Assembly (NCBI RefSeq): GCF_013393945.1
Contig: NZ_CP040297.1
Span: 1,628,804-1,692,803 of the forward strand
DNA from: Nostoc sp. TCL26-01
Lineage (GTDB): Bacteria > Cyanobacteriota > Cyanobacteriia > Cyanobacteriales > Nostocaceae
Direction of reading: 5' to 3'
Length of the DNA stretch: 64,000 bases
The notes beneath the pieces were generated by a model, which made no database searches, was not told the origin of the DNA, and saw only the letters and a list, made by a program, of their open reading frames with translations. A program made the position numbers and the translations under genes. Of this stretch, positions 34,992-43,173 are shown in pieces (within the stretch, counting starts at the first letter, position 1; every line of letters starts with the position of its first letter).

Positions 34992-35699
34992 CTACTGACT
35001 ATTTACAGACACTTGTGCTTCATAGTGCAATCTTGTAGCAATGCGGAATAATTCTTGACCTGTGTGTAAATATCGCTCATCGTAGTTCAATGGAAAGTAA
35101 GCCAACTCATCTAAACCATCGCTGACTTGATTTAGGCTGTAATATAGGTGAGCCGCAGTTCTCGCTAGACTGGGGGGATTGGGACGAGAACGAAAAATCG
35201 TTTGGGCTTGTTTGATATCTTCTCTACAGGCTGTTAAGTATTCTTGAAACTCATCTAATAATTTATCATCAAAAGGATCGGCAGCAAGTTCTTCGATTTG
35301 TTCTTCCAAGGAATCAAGAATATTTCCTAGTAGGCGATTAACTGGTTGATAAACTAGGCGTAGCCATTCTTCTATCTGCTCATCTACATCTTTACCACTC
35401 TTACGTTTTGATTGATAATTTTTCCCGGCTGATGCTGTGCGTTTTAGGCGATCGCTATTAAATGTTTGCGATTGATCTAGCAGTTTTTGATCATAATTAA
35501 GCCGACTTTGATTATCACCTAAAACTTCATAAGCAGCATTAATGCGGATAATTTCTTCGTGATTAGCTGTTTCCTGCTGACTATCAGGATGAAATAATTT
35601 TACCAAGCGGCGATAAGCTTGTTTAATTTCCGCTTGGCTTGCGTCAGACTTGACATTGAGAGTTTCGTAGTGATTGGAATTTTGCTGAGAATCGACCAT
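34992..35699 (-). CDS. DnaJ domain protein
   Basis: A 235-residue protein with an N-terminal J domain (about residues 10-75), helix II/III loop HPD intact (LVKLFHPDSQ), which stimulates DnaK ATPase. The rest is a helical, acidic domain without the G/F linker, zinc-finger or CTD of DnaJ proper, so this is a type III J protein that targets DnaK to a specific client. It ends 18 bases downstream of cysK and may be in the same operon. Confidence 0.88.
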   Translation of the reverse strand: MVDSQQNSNHYETLNVKSDASQAEIKQAYRRLVKLFHPDSQQETANHEEIIRINAAYEVLGDNQSRLNYDQKLLDQSQTFNSDRLKRTASAGKNYQSKRKSGKDVDEQIEEWLRLVYQPVNRLLGNILDSLEEQIEELAADPFDDKLLDEFQEYLTACREDIKQAQTIFRSRPNPPSLARTAAHLYYSLNQVSDGLDELAYFPLNYDERYLHTGQELFRIATRLHYEAQVSVNSQ

Positions 35700-35716
35700 T
35701 CATCTAAAATTTATCG

Positions 35717-36679
35717 TTAGCTAATGCTAGCAGTGATCTTTGCTTCTAAGTCTTGGAACAACGGAGTACTCAAATACCTTTCACCAAAACTAGGCTGAAT
35801 CATCACAATTAATCGTCCTGCATTTTCGGGACGTTGTGCAACACGAATTGCTGCATATAAAGCAGCCCCGGTAGAAATACCAGATAGCAACCCTTCCTCT
35901 CTGGCTAAACGCCGTCCATAAGCGATCGCTTCTTCATCAGTGACTGTAATTACTTCATCAATCAATTGTAACTGAAGTACTTGCGGGACAAACCCAGCCC
36001 CAATTCCTTGGATTTTGTGGGGGCCTGGCCTACCTCCAGATAAAACTGGACTATTGGCAGGTTCCACAGCGATCGCCTTAAAATCAGGTTTTCGCTCTTT
36101 CATTACTTCCGCTACACCTGTGATCGTACCACCTGTACCCACCCCAGCGACAATCATATCCACTTTGCCATCAGTATCTTCCCAAATTTCTTCGGCGGTG
36201 GTTTCGTTATGCACTTTCGCATTAGCCGGATTGCGGAACTGCTGCAACATATAAGCATGAGGCGTAGTGTTAACTATCTCCTGCGCGCGCCGTATAGCCC
36301 CACTCATTCCTTCCATTCCTGGTGTCAGTTCTAATTCTGCCCCATAAGCCCGCAACATGGCTCGACGTTCACCACTCATCGTTTCTGGCATAGTTAAAAT
36401 TAACCGATAACCCTTCGCTGCAGCTGCCATTGCCAGGGCAATACCAGTATTTCCCGATGTTGGTTCTACCAATACTGTCTTGCTGGGAGTAATCTGCTTT
36501 TCTTTCTCCGCCGCATTAATCATACTCACCCCAATTCTGTCTTTCACCGACGAGGATGGGTTCATACTCTCCAACTTCACCAAAATCTCTGCCACACATC
36601 CCTCAGCTTGAGGAATGCGATTTAACTGTACTAAAGGGGTACGACCAACAAGTTCTGTAATATTACGAGCAACCCGCAT
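35717..36679 (-). CDS. cysK: Cysteine synthase A (O-acetylserine sulfhydrylase)
   Basis: A 320-residue PLP enzyme that makes cysteine from O-acetylserine and sulfide. The PLP lysine is in [11 protein letters not shown] (Lys46), with the substrate loop PTSGNTG, the PLP-phosphate loop [10 protein letters not shown], and the C-terminal [13 protein letters not shown]. The length matches the family. The Rrf2-type regulator at 36901-37344 lies upstream in the same direction, separated by 220 bases of repeats. Confidence 0.96.
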   Translation of the reverse strand: MRVARNITELVGRTPLVQLNRIPQAEGCVAEILVKLESMNPSSSVKDRIGVSMINAAEKEKQITPSKTVLVEPTSGNTGIALAMAAAAKGYRLILTMPETMSGERRAMLRAYGAELELTPGMEGMSGAIRRAQEIVNTTPHAYMLQQFRNPANAKVHNETTAEEIWEDTDGKVDMIVAGVGTGGTITGVAEVMKERKPDFKAIAVEPANSPVLSGGRPGPHKIQGIGAGFVPQVLQLQLIDEVITVTDEEAIAYGRRLAREEGLLSGISTGAALYAAIRVAQRPENAGRLIVMIQPSFGERYLSTPLFQDLEAKITASIS

Positions 36680-36698
36680 AATTTTTCCTTAGTTATTA

Positions 36699-36772
36699 GT
36701 CAATGGTCAATAGTCAATAGTCAATAGTCATTAGTCAATAGTCATTAGTCATTAGTCATTAGTCATTAGCAA
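36699..36772. repeat. STRR heptamers (agtcaat/agtcatt)
   Basis: Ten consecutive heptamers directly upstream of cysK, occupying its 5' region. Confidence 0.85.
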
Positions 36773-36784
36773 TTCTTACTCCCT

Positions 36785-36898
36785 CACTTGCTCACTCACT
36801 CCCTCACTCCCTCACTCAGCACGGGCTGAACGCCCCGCTTCCGCTAACAGCACTCATCACTCAGCACTCAGCACTCCCTCACTCCCTCACTCCCTCTC
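36785..36898. repeat. Interspersed repeat (ctcagcacgggctgaacgcc), inverted copy
   Basis: The reverse-strand version of the 18935-19050 element. Core cccgcttccgctaacagcac is flanked by ctcactcc and tcagcac short repeats. It ends three bases before the Rrf2-gene stop. Confidence 0.8.
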
Positions 36899-36900
36899 GA

Positions 36901-37344
36901 CTAAATGTAATACATAACATCTAACTGCTTGCGAGAATCTCTCCTGTCACAAAGATCCTGAAGGCTATAATTTTGCAACACCGATTTTGCTGCCTGATTA
37001 GCTTCACACCAAATTTCTTCTATAACTGCAACATCTAAAGTCTGAGACTTGGCATTTTCATTTCCAGTTTGAGCATCTAAACCTTCTAAACATTCTAATA
37101 TCTCAAAAACGCTAATTCTTCGAGGTTCTCGCGCTAAAAAATAGCCACCTCTTGATCCCCGTTGACTTTTGAGGATACCCCCACGCCTCAAAGTTGCTAA
37201 TAGTTGCTCCAAATAGCGATCAGGTATATTTTGTTGGGCAGCGATTTGGCGAATTTGCATTGGTTCGCCACTTTGATAATGCGTCGCCATTTCTAATAAG
37301 GCAAGAATGGCATATTCCGATTTACAAGATAGTTCCACAAGCAA
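36901..37344 (-). CDS. Rrf2-family transcriptional regulator, CymR-like
   Basis: A 147-residue winged-helix regulator. The family signature is clear: CKSEYAILALLEMA, QIRQIAAQQNIPDRYLEQLL, and the wing RRGGILKSQRGSRGGYFLA. It lacks the CX5CX5C iron-sulfur cluster ligands of IscR. Its cysteines (7, 85, 113, 132) are scattered. Rrf2 proteins without a cluster include CymR, which in firmicutes represses sulfur genes and binds CysK. The location next to cysK suggests a cysteine-responsive role, which is inference. Confidence 0.88.
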   Translation of the reverse strand: MLVELSCKSEYAILALLEMATHYQSGEPMQIRQIAAQQNIPDRYLEQLLATLRRGGILKSQRGSRGGYFLAREPRRISVFEILECLEGLDAQTGNENAKSQTLDVAVIEEIWCEANQAAKSVLQNYSLQDLCDRRDSRKQLDVMYYI

Positions 37345-37421
37345 AAATATGAGTAGTCTTAACTTTCTCCAGTATACTCCGGTTCATGACTGGGGTTTTA
37401 AGATTAGTACTCTTGCCAGCA

Positions 37422-37449
37422 AAAAACCCCGCTATTAAACGGGGTTTTG
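37422..37449 (-). terminator. Rho-independent terminator of the second porin gene
   Basis: On the minus strand a 10-bp stem (caaaaccccg/cggggttttt) with an 8-base loop precedes a T-run, 35 bases after the porin stop. Confidence 0.85.
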
Positions 37450-37483
37450 CTTATTTAAGAATCTTGAATGAGTTTTGCCAGTC

Positions 37484-39220
37484 CTAGAAAGTGAAGGTGG
37501 TTCTCAGAGTACCGATAAACGCATCTGAGTTACTACCATCTTGACCAGGATTTGTCAAGTAGATAACGCCAGGAGTAATGGAAATGTTATCGGAAACGCG
37601 ATACTTGTAGAAGCCTTCAACTTGGTAAGGAACTTCGTTAGAACCAGCTTCTACACCAAGCGCGTAAGGTTGAGCGCCTGCGAAAATACCTAAAACGTTG
37701 CCTCTCTTACCAAAGTCAGGTAAAGCTACCCCTACACCATAGCTCCAAACTTCTTTGTCGTTGTTTGGGCCAACACTGGTGACATCAGTGTAAGAAACGA
37801 AACCACTCACTGACAATTTATCACTGGGTCTGAATGCCGCCGACAAACCGTAGGAGTTAGTAGATGATGCGCTATTTAGCTCATTAGCGATTCTAGTACC
37901 AACTAAGGCGTTACCAGTATTGTAGATATTGCCGCCATCAAATAGGGTGCTACCTCCGCCACTGTAACCATGAACATAGGTTGCTGCTAAAGCTAGGCGA
38001 TCGCCTACACTAAAGTTCAATTGACCCAATGCTGCATAGTTACCGTTAAACAACCCTGCACCAACACCAGGATTATTGGCTTCTGAACCCAAGTAACCTA
38101 GAGTTACAGAACTGGGGCGTAAAATACCGCCACCTTTACCAAAAGGTACGTTAACAGCAATACCTGCACCACCACCAATCCGATAAATTGGGTTTTCTGA
38201 GGAGAAGGTAGACAATGAACCGTTACCACCGTCAGTCTTATCAAAGAAGTAAGGGTTGTTAACGGCAGCGTATTGGCTGTGTTGTCCACCAGCAGCCGCA
38301 AGGTAAACTTGGGCTGGGCCGATGGGTGCTTCGTATGTCAATCTGTCTATTCTGACAGAGTTGTTACCAGTGCTACCAACTTGGAAAGTTTGTAGACCTT
38401 CACCACTGTCACCAGAACCAATAGTGTTACCCAGGTTGTCGTCACCCAAGTTAAAGTTTTGCGCATTACCAGCAGACAGACGAGTTGTTAACACATCTCT
38501 ACCTGTGAAACTGCTTTGCAAGCTTAAACGGACTCTGTTTTGGAATACTGTATTGTTTCTGTCACCTGCATCATCACCAAAAGCATCAGTAACAGCAAAG
38601 ATCGCTTCACCGACTAGTTTGGTGGTGGTAGAGAATTGGTTAGCTTCCAATTCCGCAGTCCGCGCTTCTAGAGCATCTACACGACCGCGTAGGGTGGCGA
38701 GTTCAGCTGAAAATTCTTCTTGTAAGCGTTGTAAGGTGGCTAAATCTTGTTTAGTTACTAAGTCTGCTGTAGCTGTAGCGATCAATTCATTGACTCGATC
38801 CAAACAAGCATTCAAACCAGCAGCGAATTCATAACGGGTTAAAGCACGGTTCCCACGATATGTACCGTTGGGATAACCAGCGATACAACCATAACGCTCA
38901 ACCAAGGACTGTAATGCTTGGAATGCCCAATCCGTAGGTTGGACATCAGAAAACTGAGAAACTGATGTAACTTGACCTTGGGTGGTATTTCTACCTTCGT
39001 TGCTATAGCGGTTAACTTGGTCGATAACCTTTGTCTCATCAGTAATTGGAGCTGCTTGAGCTACAAATTCTGGTTGTTGAGCAACTTCGGTCGGAACTAC
39101 TGTTTCATTGGTTGATACTTCTGGGCTAGTACTGGGAGCAGCGATCGCACCTGACGATACTAATAACGCTCCTAAAACTGCCGGGCTAACCACCAGGGAT
39201 TTCCACAAGAGATTAGACAT
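37484..39220 (-). CDS. SLH-domain/OprB-type outer membrane porin
   Basis: A 578-residue porin. It has a signal peptide (SLVVSPAVLGALLVSSGAIA), an SLH domain at about residues 90-150 (FSDVQPTDWAFQALQSLVER, YGCIAGYPNGTYRGNRALTR), a coiled coil (RLQEEFSAELATLRGRV), and a beta-barrel ending in RTTFTF. The ATG at 39220 is chosen because GAGGAGA precedes it. An upstream in-frame ATG at 39268 gives a non-signal extension. It is the complete counterpart of the partial gene at 1-1317. Such porins are major outer membrane proteins of cyanobacteria. Confidence 0.93.
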   Translation of the reverse strand: MSNLLWKSLVVSPAVLGALLVSSGAIAAPSTSPEVSTNETVVPTEVAQQPEFVAQAAPITDETKVIDQVNRYSNEGRNTTQGQVTSVSQFSDVQPTDWAFQALQSLVERYGCIAGYPNGTYRGNRALTRYEFAAGLNACLDRVNELIATATADLVTKQDLATLQRLQEEFSAELATLRGRVDALEARTAELEANQFSTTTKLVGEAIFAVTDAFGDDAGDRNNTVFQNRVRLSLQSSFTGRDVLTTRLSAGNAQNFNLGDDNLGNTIGSGDSGEGLQTFQVGSTGNNSVRIDRLTYEAPIGPAQVYLAAAGGQHSQYAAVNNPYFFDKTDGGNGSLSTFSSENPIYRIGGGAGIAVNVPFGKGGGILRPSSVTLGYLGSEANNPGVGAGLFNGNYAALGQLNFSVGDRLALAATYVHGYSGGGSTLFDGGNIYNTGNALVGTRIANELNSASSTNSYGLSAAFRPSDKLSVSGFVSYTDVTSVGPNNDKEVWSYGVGVALPDFGKRGNVLGIFAGAQPYALGVEAGSNEVPYQVEGFYKYRVSDNISITPGVIYLTNPGQDGSNSDAFIGTLRTTFTF

Positions 39221-39543
39221 TTTTACTTTTCTCCTCACACCTTGTATAGACAAATGTTTTCGTTGCAACTGTTCTCAAAAATCTGACATCTGATAGACAT
39301 CTTTTGATGAGGGGTAGTTACCACTACTACAATTCTAGTTTTTGCCAAGCTAACAACTGATTAACTTTATGTTAAAAATCGATGCAATTAACTTATGCAA
39401 AAACATACCCATATAGCTTATTATTATAGAGTATTTCAACCAGATGGCAAGCAACCAGTGATCGCCTCATCAACTGTCACAAGATATTGTGATATTTGCT
39501 CGAATATCGAGTACAAAATAGTCTCCTCTTACCAGAAGATAAC

Positions 39544-39825
39544 TTAGTTGATTTGAGAAATGATCTCAGCCAGGTCGAAATCTTTTTGTGTCAAACCACC
39601 AGCATCATGAGTGGTTAGTGATACCTTGACTTTGTTATAAGAAATCTCTATGTCTGGATGATGGCCTGCTGACTCCGCAGGTTCTACAATCTTGTTAACG
39701 AATGCGATCGCTGTAATAAAGTCTTTGAATCTATAGGTAGTCTGCAACTTAGAACCTTCTACCGTCCACCCAGACAAATGACCAGATTGGGCTTGGATTT
39801 CTGCATCACTTAGTAGTTGAGCCAT
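39544..39825 (-). CDS. phhB: Pterin-4a-carbinolamine dehydratase
   Basis: A 93-residue PCD/DCoH-family protein. The family motif is visible: SGWTVEGSKLQTTYRFKDF, AIAFVNKIVEPAESAGHHPD with the catalytic His pair, and KVSLTTHDAGGLTQKD. It dehydrates 4a-hydroxytetrahydropterin to recycle pterin cofactor. No pterin-dependent hydroxylase is in the window. The ATG at 39825 is preferred because AGGAG lies six bases upstream. The gene lies downstream of the psbD-distal structured RNA, whose terminator at 39951-40002 separates the two. Confidence 0.9.
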   Translation of the reverse strand: MAQLLSDAEIQAQSGHLSGWTVEGSKLQTTYRFKDFITAIAFVNKIVEPAESAGHHPDIEISYNKVKVSLTTHDAGGLTQKDFDLAEIISQIN

Positions 39826-39950
39826 TGCCATCTCCTATTTACATATTCGTGTATCTTCCGCTTACACTTTGCGCATATTTTCTTTCTTTTGAGAGAAAAA
39901 TATGCAATGACACGAATTTGATATGACTATCAATAAAAATTGGAATTTGC

Positions 39951-40002
39951 CTACAAAAAACTATCCGCTCTGATTTAGATCAGGTAATCTAAGTCAGAGC
40001 GG
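39951..40002 (-). terminator. Strong Rho-independent terminator after the 23-codon ORF
   Basis: On the minus strand CCGCTCTGACTTAGAT pairs with ATCTAAATCAGAGCGG (16 bp with one mismatch), followed by ATAGTTTTTT. It ends an RNA that runs from the region after psbD through the small ORF. Confidence 0.85.
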
Positions 40003-40100
40003 TCTAGCGGGTCTTCAGGTTGCAACCAGACTGCCGGAAGGAACTCCGAGCTTTAGCCTAGCTTTTGAGCTAACTTAGTCCAAAAGACTAAGGCTAACTT

Positions 40101-40172
40101 TTAGAGAACAGCCCCGGCGCACAGCCGGCTAACTGCAACCTGATGACCCATGGTTATACTACTTTCTATCAT
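40101..40172 (-). CDS. 23-codon small ORF with near-perfect Shine-Dalgarno, in a structured RNA
   Basis: The ORF runs from ATG at 40172 to TAA at 40101. Its leader has AAGGAGGTGAT, complementary over 11 bases to the 16S rRNA 3' end, eight bases (from GGAGG) before the ATG. The peptide starts MIESSITMGHQVAV and ends with a hydrophobic Cys/Ala/Gly-rich part (SRLCAGAVL). Codons 9-13 (around HQVA) are within GTCATCAGGTTGCA, which can pair with TGCAACCTGAAGAC at 40014-40027, 90 bases downstream. The strong ribosome site, conserved-looking secondary structure and terminator suggest real expression. I do not recognise the peptide, and it could be a leader peptide or a dual-function RNA. Confidence 0.55.
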   Translation of the reverse strand: MIESSITMGHQVAVSRLCAGAVL

Positions 40173-40295
40173 GGGCATCACCTCCTTGTTGCCTAAACGG
40201 TCTTAGTTTCAAAAAGGCAGAGAATTTATCTCTGGGCTTGAGCCTTCGATTAATATAACATACAAATTTGGAGACAATAACCAAAAAAAGAAAAA

Positions 40296-40315
40296 CCTCC
40301 GCCAAAACGCGGAGG
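40296..40315 (-). terminator. Rho-independent terminator of psbD
   Basis: On the minus strand CCTCCGC and GCGGAGG form a 7-bp perfect stem with a 6-base loop, followed by TTTTTCTTTTTTT. It lies 40 bases after the psbD stop. Confidence 0.85.
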
Positions 40316-40354
40316 CTTTTAACACAATGGCAAGCAATGAATCTTAAATCATGC

Positions 40355-41410
40355 TTAGAGAGCATTACCGCGAGGTAGTACCTCTTCGGGGAATACAAAT
40401 TTTTCGTGAGGCTGGTCTTGAGGAGCCATCCAAGCGCGGATACCCTCATTCAGCAAAATGTTCTTGGTATAGAAAGTTTCAAATTCGGGGTCTTCTGCCG
40501 CACGCAATTCTTGCGATACGAAGTCATAAGCCCGCAGGTTGAGTGCCAAACCGACGATACCGACAGCACTCATCCACAAACCTGTGACTGGTACGAACAA
40601 CATGAAGAAGTGCAACCAGCGTTTGTTGGAGAAAGCAATCCCGAATATCTGTGACCAGAATCGGTTAGCTGTCACCATGGAATAGGTTTCTTCTGATTGG
40701 GTGGGGTTGAAGGCACGGAAGGTGTTTGCACCATCGCCGTCTTCAAACAGGGTGTTTTCTACTGTTGCCCCGTGGATGGCGCAAAGTAACGCTCCACCTA
40801 GGACACCTGCTACGCCCATCATGTGGAAGGGGTTGAGTGTCCAGTTGTGGAACCCTTGCAGGAATAGCAAGAACCGGAATATGGCTGCGACTCCAAAGCT
40901 GGGGGCGAAGAACCATGACGATTGTCCCAATGGGTACATCAAGAAGACGCTGACGAATACCGCGATGGGTGCTGAGAATGCTAGGGCGTTGTATGGTCTG
41001 ATCCCTACTAGCCGCGCAATCTCAAATTGTCTGAGCATGAACCCGATTAATGCAAAGGCTCCGTGTAACGCTACGAATGGCCATAATCCTCCCAATTGAA
41101 CCCAACGGGTAAAGTCTCCTTGGGCTTCTGGTCCCCACAACAGCAATAGCGAGTGTCCCATGCTGTCTGCTGGACTTGATACTGCTACTGTCAGGAAGTT
41201 GGCTCCTTCTAGGTAGGATGATGCTAGTCCGTGGGTGTACCAGGAGGTGACGAAGGTTGTGCCGGTTAGCCAACCGCCTAGTGCTAGGAAGGCGCAGGGG
41301 AATAGTAATACTCCTGACCAGCCTACGAATACGAAGCGATCGCGCTTTAACCAGTCGTCTAGTACGTCAAACCACCCTCTGCTGGGGGCGCGTCCTACTG
41401 CGATGGTCAT
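40355..41410 (-). CDS. psbD: Photosystem II D2 protein
   Basis: A 351-residue D2 reaction-centre subunit of photosystem II in the thylakoid membrane, binding P680 chlorophylls, pheophytin, QA and non-haem iron. The sequence is canonical: [20 protein letters not shown] at the start, five membrane helices, and [20 protein letters not shown] near the end. I start at the ATG at 41410, since D2 begins MTIAVG. An in-frame extension to 41488 reads through the 5' leader. It is not followed by psbC, which overlaps psbD in the usual psbDC operon, so this is the second, single psbD copy. In other cyanobacteria that copy is the high-light-induced one. Confidence 0.97.
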   Translation of the reverse strand: MTIAVGRAPSRGWFDVLDDWLKRDRFVFVGWSGVLLFPCAFLALGGWLTGTTFVTSWYTHGLASSYLEGANFLTVAVSSPADSMGHSLLLLWGPEAQGDFTRWVQLGGLWPFVALHGAFALIGFMLRQFEIARLVGIRPYNALAFSAPIAVFVSVFLMYPLGQSSWFFAPSFGVAAIFRFLLFLQGFHNWTLNPFHMMGVAGVLGGALLCAIHGATVENTLFEDGDGANTFRAFNPTQSEETYSMVTANRFWSQIFGIAFSNKRWLHFFMLFVPVTGLWMSAVGIVGLALNLRAYDFVSQELRAAEDPEFETFYTKNILLNEGIRAWMAPQDQPHEKFVFPEEVLPRGNAL

Positions 41411-41625
41411 TACAAAAAATCTCCAGATATTATAAGTACTGCTCTGTAGATAGACAGGCGTTAACACCCGATCACATACAGAAAACAAACTAGATTGTCA
41501 ATCTAGTTTACAATTTTTTACTGACTCTAATAATTCTAGATGCAAATCGCTAATTTTTCCAGTAAATATTCTGGAAAATTTAATCTGGGAATACGAAAAT
41601 TATCGAAGATCAGTGGATGAGGAGT

Positions 41626-41682
41626 CATTGGTCAATGGTCATTAGTCATTAGTCAATGGTCAATGGTCAATGGTCATTAGCA
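41626..41682. repeat. STRR heptamers (ggtcaat/agtcatt)
   Basis: Seven to eight consecutive heptamers between divergent psbD and the gene at 41898. Confidence 0.8.
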
Positions 41683-41785
41683 TTTCTTCTTCAACCCTGC
41701 ACCCCTGCCAAATCAGTTACCAGTTAACAGTTATCAGTTACCAGTTAATAAACGTTCACTGTTCACTGTTCACACCCTCACTCTT

Positions 41786-41840
41786 TACTCAGCACGGGCT
41801 GCATCGCCCCGCTACCGCTAACAGCACTCAGCACTCCCCC
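41786..41840. repeat. Interspersed repeat (agcacgggctgcatcgcccc), inverted copy
   Basis: Same family as 18935-19050, in reverse orientation, with core cgctaccgctaacagcactc. It has gcatcg where the 36785 copy has gaacg. Confidence 0.8.
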
Positions 41841-41897
41841 ATTCTCTATTCTCATAACGCTAAAATGAGTCCTACAGTTATATGTGATTACTGCTAA

Positions 41898-42170
41898 ATG
41901 TTTAACATTGACTTGAGCATCAGAAATACTGCTTTCCCCATATCAGTGCAACGTAAGACAGCAGAGGACGCGGAGGCTGTTTATCAGCTTATCTTGGCAG
42001 CCATCCGTTCTGGCAACCCTGACATTGTGGAACTGAAATGTGAGGGCAAAACAGAGAAAAAGATTGCTGTCCGTGCTAGTGAAATTTCTGGGGTACAGAT
42101 TACTCAGAAAGATGGTGTTACCACAAGCAGTGGTAGACCACCTGGATTTTTTGCTCTAGCTGGTGAATAA
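41898..42170 (+). CDS. Conserved-type hypothetical protein linked to ECF ATPase
   Basis: A 90-residue soluble protein with alternating beta and helical segments (FNIDLSIRNTAFPISVQRKT, AEAVYQLILAAIRSG, DIVELKCEGKTEKKIAV) and a Gly/Pro-rich end (SSGRPPGFFALAGE). I do not recognise a named family. It ends 14 bases before the ECF-type ATPase gene and is very likely in the same operon. Confidence 0.75.
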   Translation: MFNIDLSIRNTAFPISVQRKTAEDAEAVYQLILAAIRSGNPDIVELKCEGKTEKKIAVRASEISGVQITQKDGVTTSSGRPPGFFALAGE

Positions 42171-42184
42171 CCCAAGGTAGACAA

Positions 42185-42862
42185 ATGGCGGACGTGGGCA
42201 TTTTTGTCAAAGATTTAAATTTCAGTTGGCCTAATGGTGAGATAGCGATTCAATCTTGCTCTCTGAAAGTACCTCAAGGTGAATTCTGGATGCTTTTGGG
42301 GACTAATGGCAGTGGTAAATCTACATTACTCCGACTCTTAGCTGGGCTTTTGGCTCCTCAATCTGGAGAAATTAAGGTTTTACATCCCGTGGGTTTTGTC
42401 TTCCAAAATCCTGATCACCAATTGGTGATGCCGACTGTTGGTGCTGATGTGGCTTTTGGACTGGTAGAAGAAAAACTGCCAGTGACGATGGTGAGAGCCA
42501 GAGTAGATGAGGCTTTGAGTGCAGTCAATTTGAGCGCTCTCCAGCTACGTCCAATTTATGCCTTGAGTGGAGGACAAAAACAGCGTGTTGCTATTGCTGG
42601 TGCGATCGCTCGTCGCTGTGAGATTCTCTTATTAGATGAACCCACAGCCTTACTTGACCCAGATAGCCAACTGGATTTAGTCGCTAGCGTCCGCCGCCTT
42701 GTGAAAAGTAGGGGTATCACAGCGTTATGGGTTACTCACCGCTTAGACGAATTAAACTACTGTGATGGCGCTTTCTTGTTAGAAAAAGGCCGTTTAGTAG
42801 ACCAAGGCGAACCCCAACGCCTTAAACAACGCTTGATGGAAGTTGAACAAGTGAGAGAGTGA
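42185..42862 (+). CDS. ABC transporter ATP-binding protein (ECF/CbiO-like)
   Basis: A 225-residue ATPase with Walker A GTNGSGKST (about residues 37-45), Q-loop FVFQNPDHQLVMPTVGADVAF typical of CbiO/EcfA, signature LSGGQKQRV, Walker B ILLLDEPTALLD and switch His in VTHRLDEL. The AFGL segment after the Q-loop is the CbiO hallmark. No transmembrane partner lies nearby. Together with the related ATPase at 3369-4046 it could form the A/A' pair of an ECF transporter, which is inference. It is cotranscribed with the small gene just upstream. Confidence 0.83.
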   Translation: MADVGIFVKDLNFSWPNGEIAIQSCSLKVPQGEFWMLLGTNGSGKSTLLRLLAGLLAPQSGEIKVLHPVGFVFQNPDHQLVMPTVGADVAFGLVEEKLPVTMVRARVDEALSAVNLSALQLRPIYALSGGQKQRVAIAGAIARRCEILLLDEPTALLDPDSQLDLVASVRRLVKSRGITALWVTHRLDELNYCDGAFLLEKGRLVDQGEPQRLKQRLMEVEQVRE

Positions 42863-42925
42863 GGTAGTGCTGAGTGCTGTTAGCGGTAGCGGGGCGATGC
42901 AGCCCGTGCTGAGTAAGGGAGTGAG
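42862..42925. repeat. Interspersed repeat GTGCTGAGTGCTGTTAGCGG type
   Basis: Plus-strand copy of the family, with core ttagcggtagcggggcgatg plus cagcccgtgctgagtaaggg. It starts at the stop codon of the ATPase gene. Confidence 0.8.
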
Positions 42926-42934
42926 TAAGAATTG

Positions 42935-42980
42935 CTAATGACTATTGACCATTGACCATTGACCATTGACCATTGACTAT
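42935..42980. repeat. STRR heptamers (attgacc)
   Basis: Six consecutive attgacc/attgact heptamers. A hairpin (aacgcgc/gcgcgtt, 43005-43027) follows and may terminate the ATPase operon. Confidence 0.75.
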
Positions 42981-43173
42981 TAATCAGTAATTTATAACAA
43001 CTGCAACGCGCTGCTTGATGGCGCGTTTGTTGTGATTAGAGCTTTTTAGCGTAAAGTTTGCAATAAAATTGCGTTTTTTAGCTATTTGTAACATAGTGTT
43101 ACAGCTAATGCTTCAATTACTATAAAACTTATGAATGGATCTTGTTAACTCTATAAAATCGTGATTGAAAACC

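Larger units (their letters stand above)
41411..41897. other. psbD promoter region and repeats
   Basis: The psbD leader and promoter must lie within about 41411-41620, which is repeat-free and AT-rich. From 41626 the region fills with heptamers (agtcatt/gtcaatg), cagttaccagttaacagtta units and an inverted copy of the interspersed ctcagcacgggctgcatcgc repeat (41786-41840). Confidence 0.6.

Noticed and set aside
36699..36898. CRISPR-like or phage attachment region upstream of cysK
   Set aside because: Repeat units are 7 bases without unique spacers, and no cas or integrase gene is present.
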